Of a stretch of DNA of 6,674 nucleotides, positions 6,046 to 6,674 are shown piece after piece. Position numbers and translations under genes: made by a program. Numbering within the stretch: position 1 is the stretch's first letter; each line of letters begins with the position of its first letter. The stretch comes from Cupriavidus sp. (lineage in GTDB: Bacteria; Pseudomonadota; Gammaproteobacteria; Burkholderiales; Burkholderiaceae), in assembly GCA_013362725.1 (NCBI GenBank), contig JABFVP010000359.1, positions 1 through 6,674 of the forward strand. Reading direction: 5' to 3'. Below the pieces are notes generated by a model. It was not told the origin of the DNA. It did not search any database and saw only the letters and a program-made list of their open reading frames with translations.

Positions 6046-6304
6046 TTGCCCGGCATCCGGCCAGCCGCCCCCTGTGACCTACCCAGCACGGCGGGCAATC
6101 CTGCCGCAGGCCAGCCGGACAATTTATCCAGTCGTTACACAAAAGCCACCGTTCGTCGCAATCGTCACCGCGACGCCGCGTTTTGTGGCTAGCATCACGC
6201 TTTTGCCCGCCGCAAAGCCTTGCGGCGCGCCATGTCGTTCCCGCTTGTCCGATGACACGCCGGGGCGGCACGGCGGATCTCAAATTGCCATCATGGGGTT
6301 ATCG
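6046..6304 (+). promoter_or_regulatory. Long, potentially structured 5' leader of the efflux adaptor mRNA
   Basis: If transcription starts near 6046, about 260 nt precede the adaptor's ATG. Two stem regions are visible. In the first, CACAAAA (6138-6144) pairs with TTTTGTG (6181-6187) outside CGTCGC (6154-6159) paired with GCGACG (6170-6175). AGCCAC (6144-6149) could instead pair with GTGGCT (6185-6190); these two outer pairings exclude each other. In the second, CGCCGCAA (6208-6215) pairs with TTGCGGCG (6220-6227) around AGCC. Neither is followed by a T-run. I recognise no known riboswitch class. Confidence 0.4.
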
Positions 6305-6308
6305 ATGA
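6232..6308 (+). other. Two chained mini reading frames leading into the adaptor start
   Basis: An ATG at 6232 opens a 7-codon frame (MSFPLVR) ending in TGA at 6253-6255, which overlaps an ATG at 6252. That ATG opens an 18-codon frame (MTRRGGTADLKLPSWGYR) whose TGA (6306-6308) overlaps the adaptor's ATG at 6305. Both junctions are therefore ATGA. Neither frame has a convincing ribosome binding site, so expression is doubtful. If translated, they would couple leader translation to the adaptor. Confidence 0.2.
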
Positions 6309-6674
6309 GGAAGTCCCAACGTATCAGTCGCGTTGCAGCCTGTGCACTAGCGGCCCTGTCGGCCGTGGCGCTGTCCGCCTGCGGCGACAAGAAGGCCGAG
6401 GGCGGCGCCCCGCCGCCGCCTGAAGTGGGCGTGGTCACCGTGACGCCGTCGCCGGTTGCCGTCGTTAATGAACTGCCGGGCCGCCTGGAAGGCGTGCGCA
6501 CCGCCGAAGTGCGCGCGCGCGTTGAAGGCATCGTGCTCTCGCGCAACTACACCGAAGGCGGCGAAGTGAAGGCCGGCCAGGTCATGTTCCGCATCGACCC
6601 CGCGCCCTACCAGGCCGAGCTGGCCTCGGCCCAGGCCGCGCTGCAGCGCGCCGAAGCCAACGCCGTGTCGGCGC
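6305..6674 (+). CDS. RND efflux periplasmic adaptor lipoprotein, AcrA/MexA type (3' end missing)
   Basis: The first 123 codons of a membrane-fusion protein that would link an inner-membrane RND pump to an outer-membrane channel for drug export. Residues 1-25 are a lipoprotein signal peptide ending in the lipobox LSAC, with Cys26 as the lipidated residue; the +2 residue is Gly, so an inner-membrane retention Asp is not at +2. A short linker (GDKKAEGGAPPPPE) leads into the conserved AcrA start: VVNELPGRLEGVRTAEVRAR, VEGIVLSRNYTEGGEVKAGQ and MFRIDPAPYQAELASAQAAL, meaning the first barrel strands, the lipoyl half-motif and the beginning of the alpha-hairpin. ATG 6305 is preferred because GGGG (6295-6298) lies six bases upstream and the basic n-region follows directly. 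An in-frame ATG at 6293 (adding MGLS) lacks a ribosome site. The divergent AcrR-type repressor and the operator in the promoter support drug-inducible control. Confidence 0.93.
   Translation, partial: MRKSQRISRVAACALAALSAVALSACGDKKAEGGAPPPPEVGVVTVTPSPVAVVNELPGRLEGVRTAEVRARVEGIVLSRNYTEGGEVKAGQVMFRIDPAPYQAELASAQAALQRAEANAVSA

Larger units (their letters stand above)
5677..6304. other. 628-base divergent intergenic region between repressor and efflux adaptor
   Basis: Long for a TetR/RND pair; from memory the E. coli acrR-acrA gap is about 140 bases. The repressor-proximal part (5677-6009) holds an inverted repeat at 5706-5719 and a short imperfect one at 5811-5822, but no convincing promoter for the repressor gene and no protein gene; open frames here look like chance products of high GC. 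An AT-rich island at about 6000-6040 contains the adaptor promoter and operator. The rest (about 6046-6304) is the inferred leader of the adaptor mRNA. Confidence 0.75.

Noticed and set aside
5827..6122. Open frames in the repressor-adaptor intergenic region
   Set aside because: They cross the AT-rich promoter and operator, lack ribosome sites and show no family motif.

Overview
The window is GC-rich DNA (roughly 70% by eye). Gene content and codon use fit a betaproteobacterium of the Burkholderiales, perhaps Cupriavidus or Ralstonia. That placement is inferred from protein style and was not tested by a search. It carries six protein genes: four complete, one cut at the left edge and one cut at the right edge. 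I see no tRNA, rRNA, CRISPR array, insertion sequence or phage gene.

Left part (1-1366): the 3' part of a glutathione-reductase-type flavoenzyme gene on the + strand, then a 126-base convergent gap holding a perfect 12-bp inverted repeat of the REP-like intergenic kind. The enzyme keeps the redox disulfide and the catalytic His-Glu, but its nucleotide-binding loop lacks both arginines that normally select NADPH.

Middle part (1367-4908): a TctD/TctE-type two-component system on the - strand (response regulator first, kinase one base behind it). It diverges from a + strand periplasmic solute-binding protein that has no ABC permease or ATPase gene beside it. The 202-base divergent region has a consensus -10 box without a good -35 box, and three A-tracts spaced exactly 11 bp apart. 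One coherent reading is that the binding protein is a target of the two-component system, a co-sensor for it, or both.

Right part (4933-6674): an AcrR-type TetR repressor on the - strand and, 628 bases away, a divergent + strand lipoprotein that is the periplasmic adaptor of an RND multidrug efflux pump (AcrA/MexA/BpeA type). The pump and outer-membrane channel genes would be expected just beyond the right edge. Between them, in an AT-rich island, a strong sigma70-like promoter (TTAACA, 18 bp, TATAAT) has an operator in its spacer closely resembling the E. coli AcrR site as I recall it. The inferred transcript has an unusually long leader of about 260 nt, with hairpins and two tiny reading frames linked by ATGA overlaps. 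The leader and the operator-promoter module are the parts most worth a second look.
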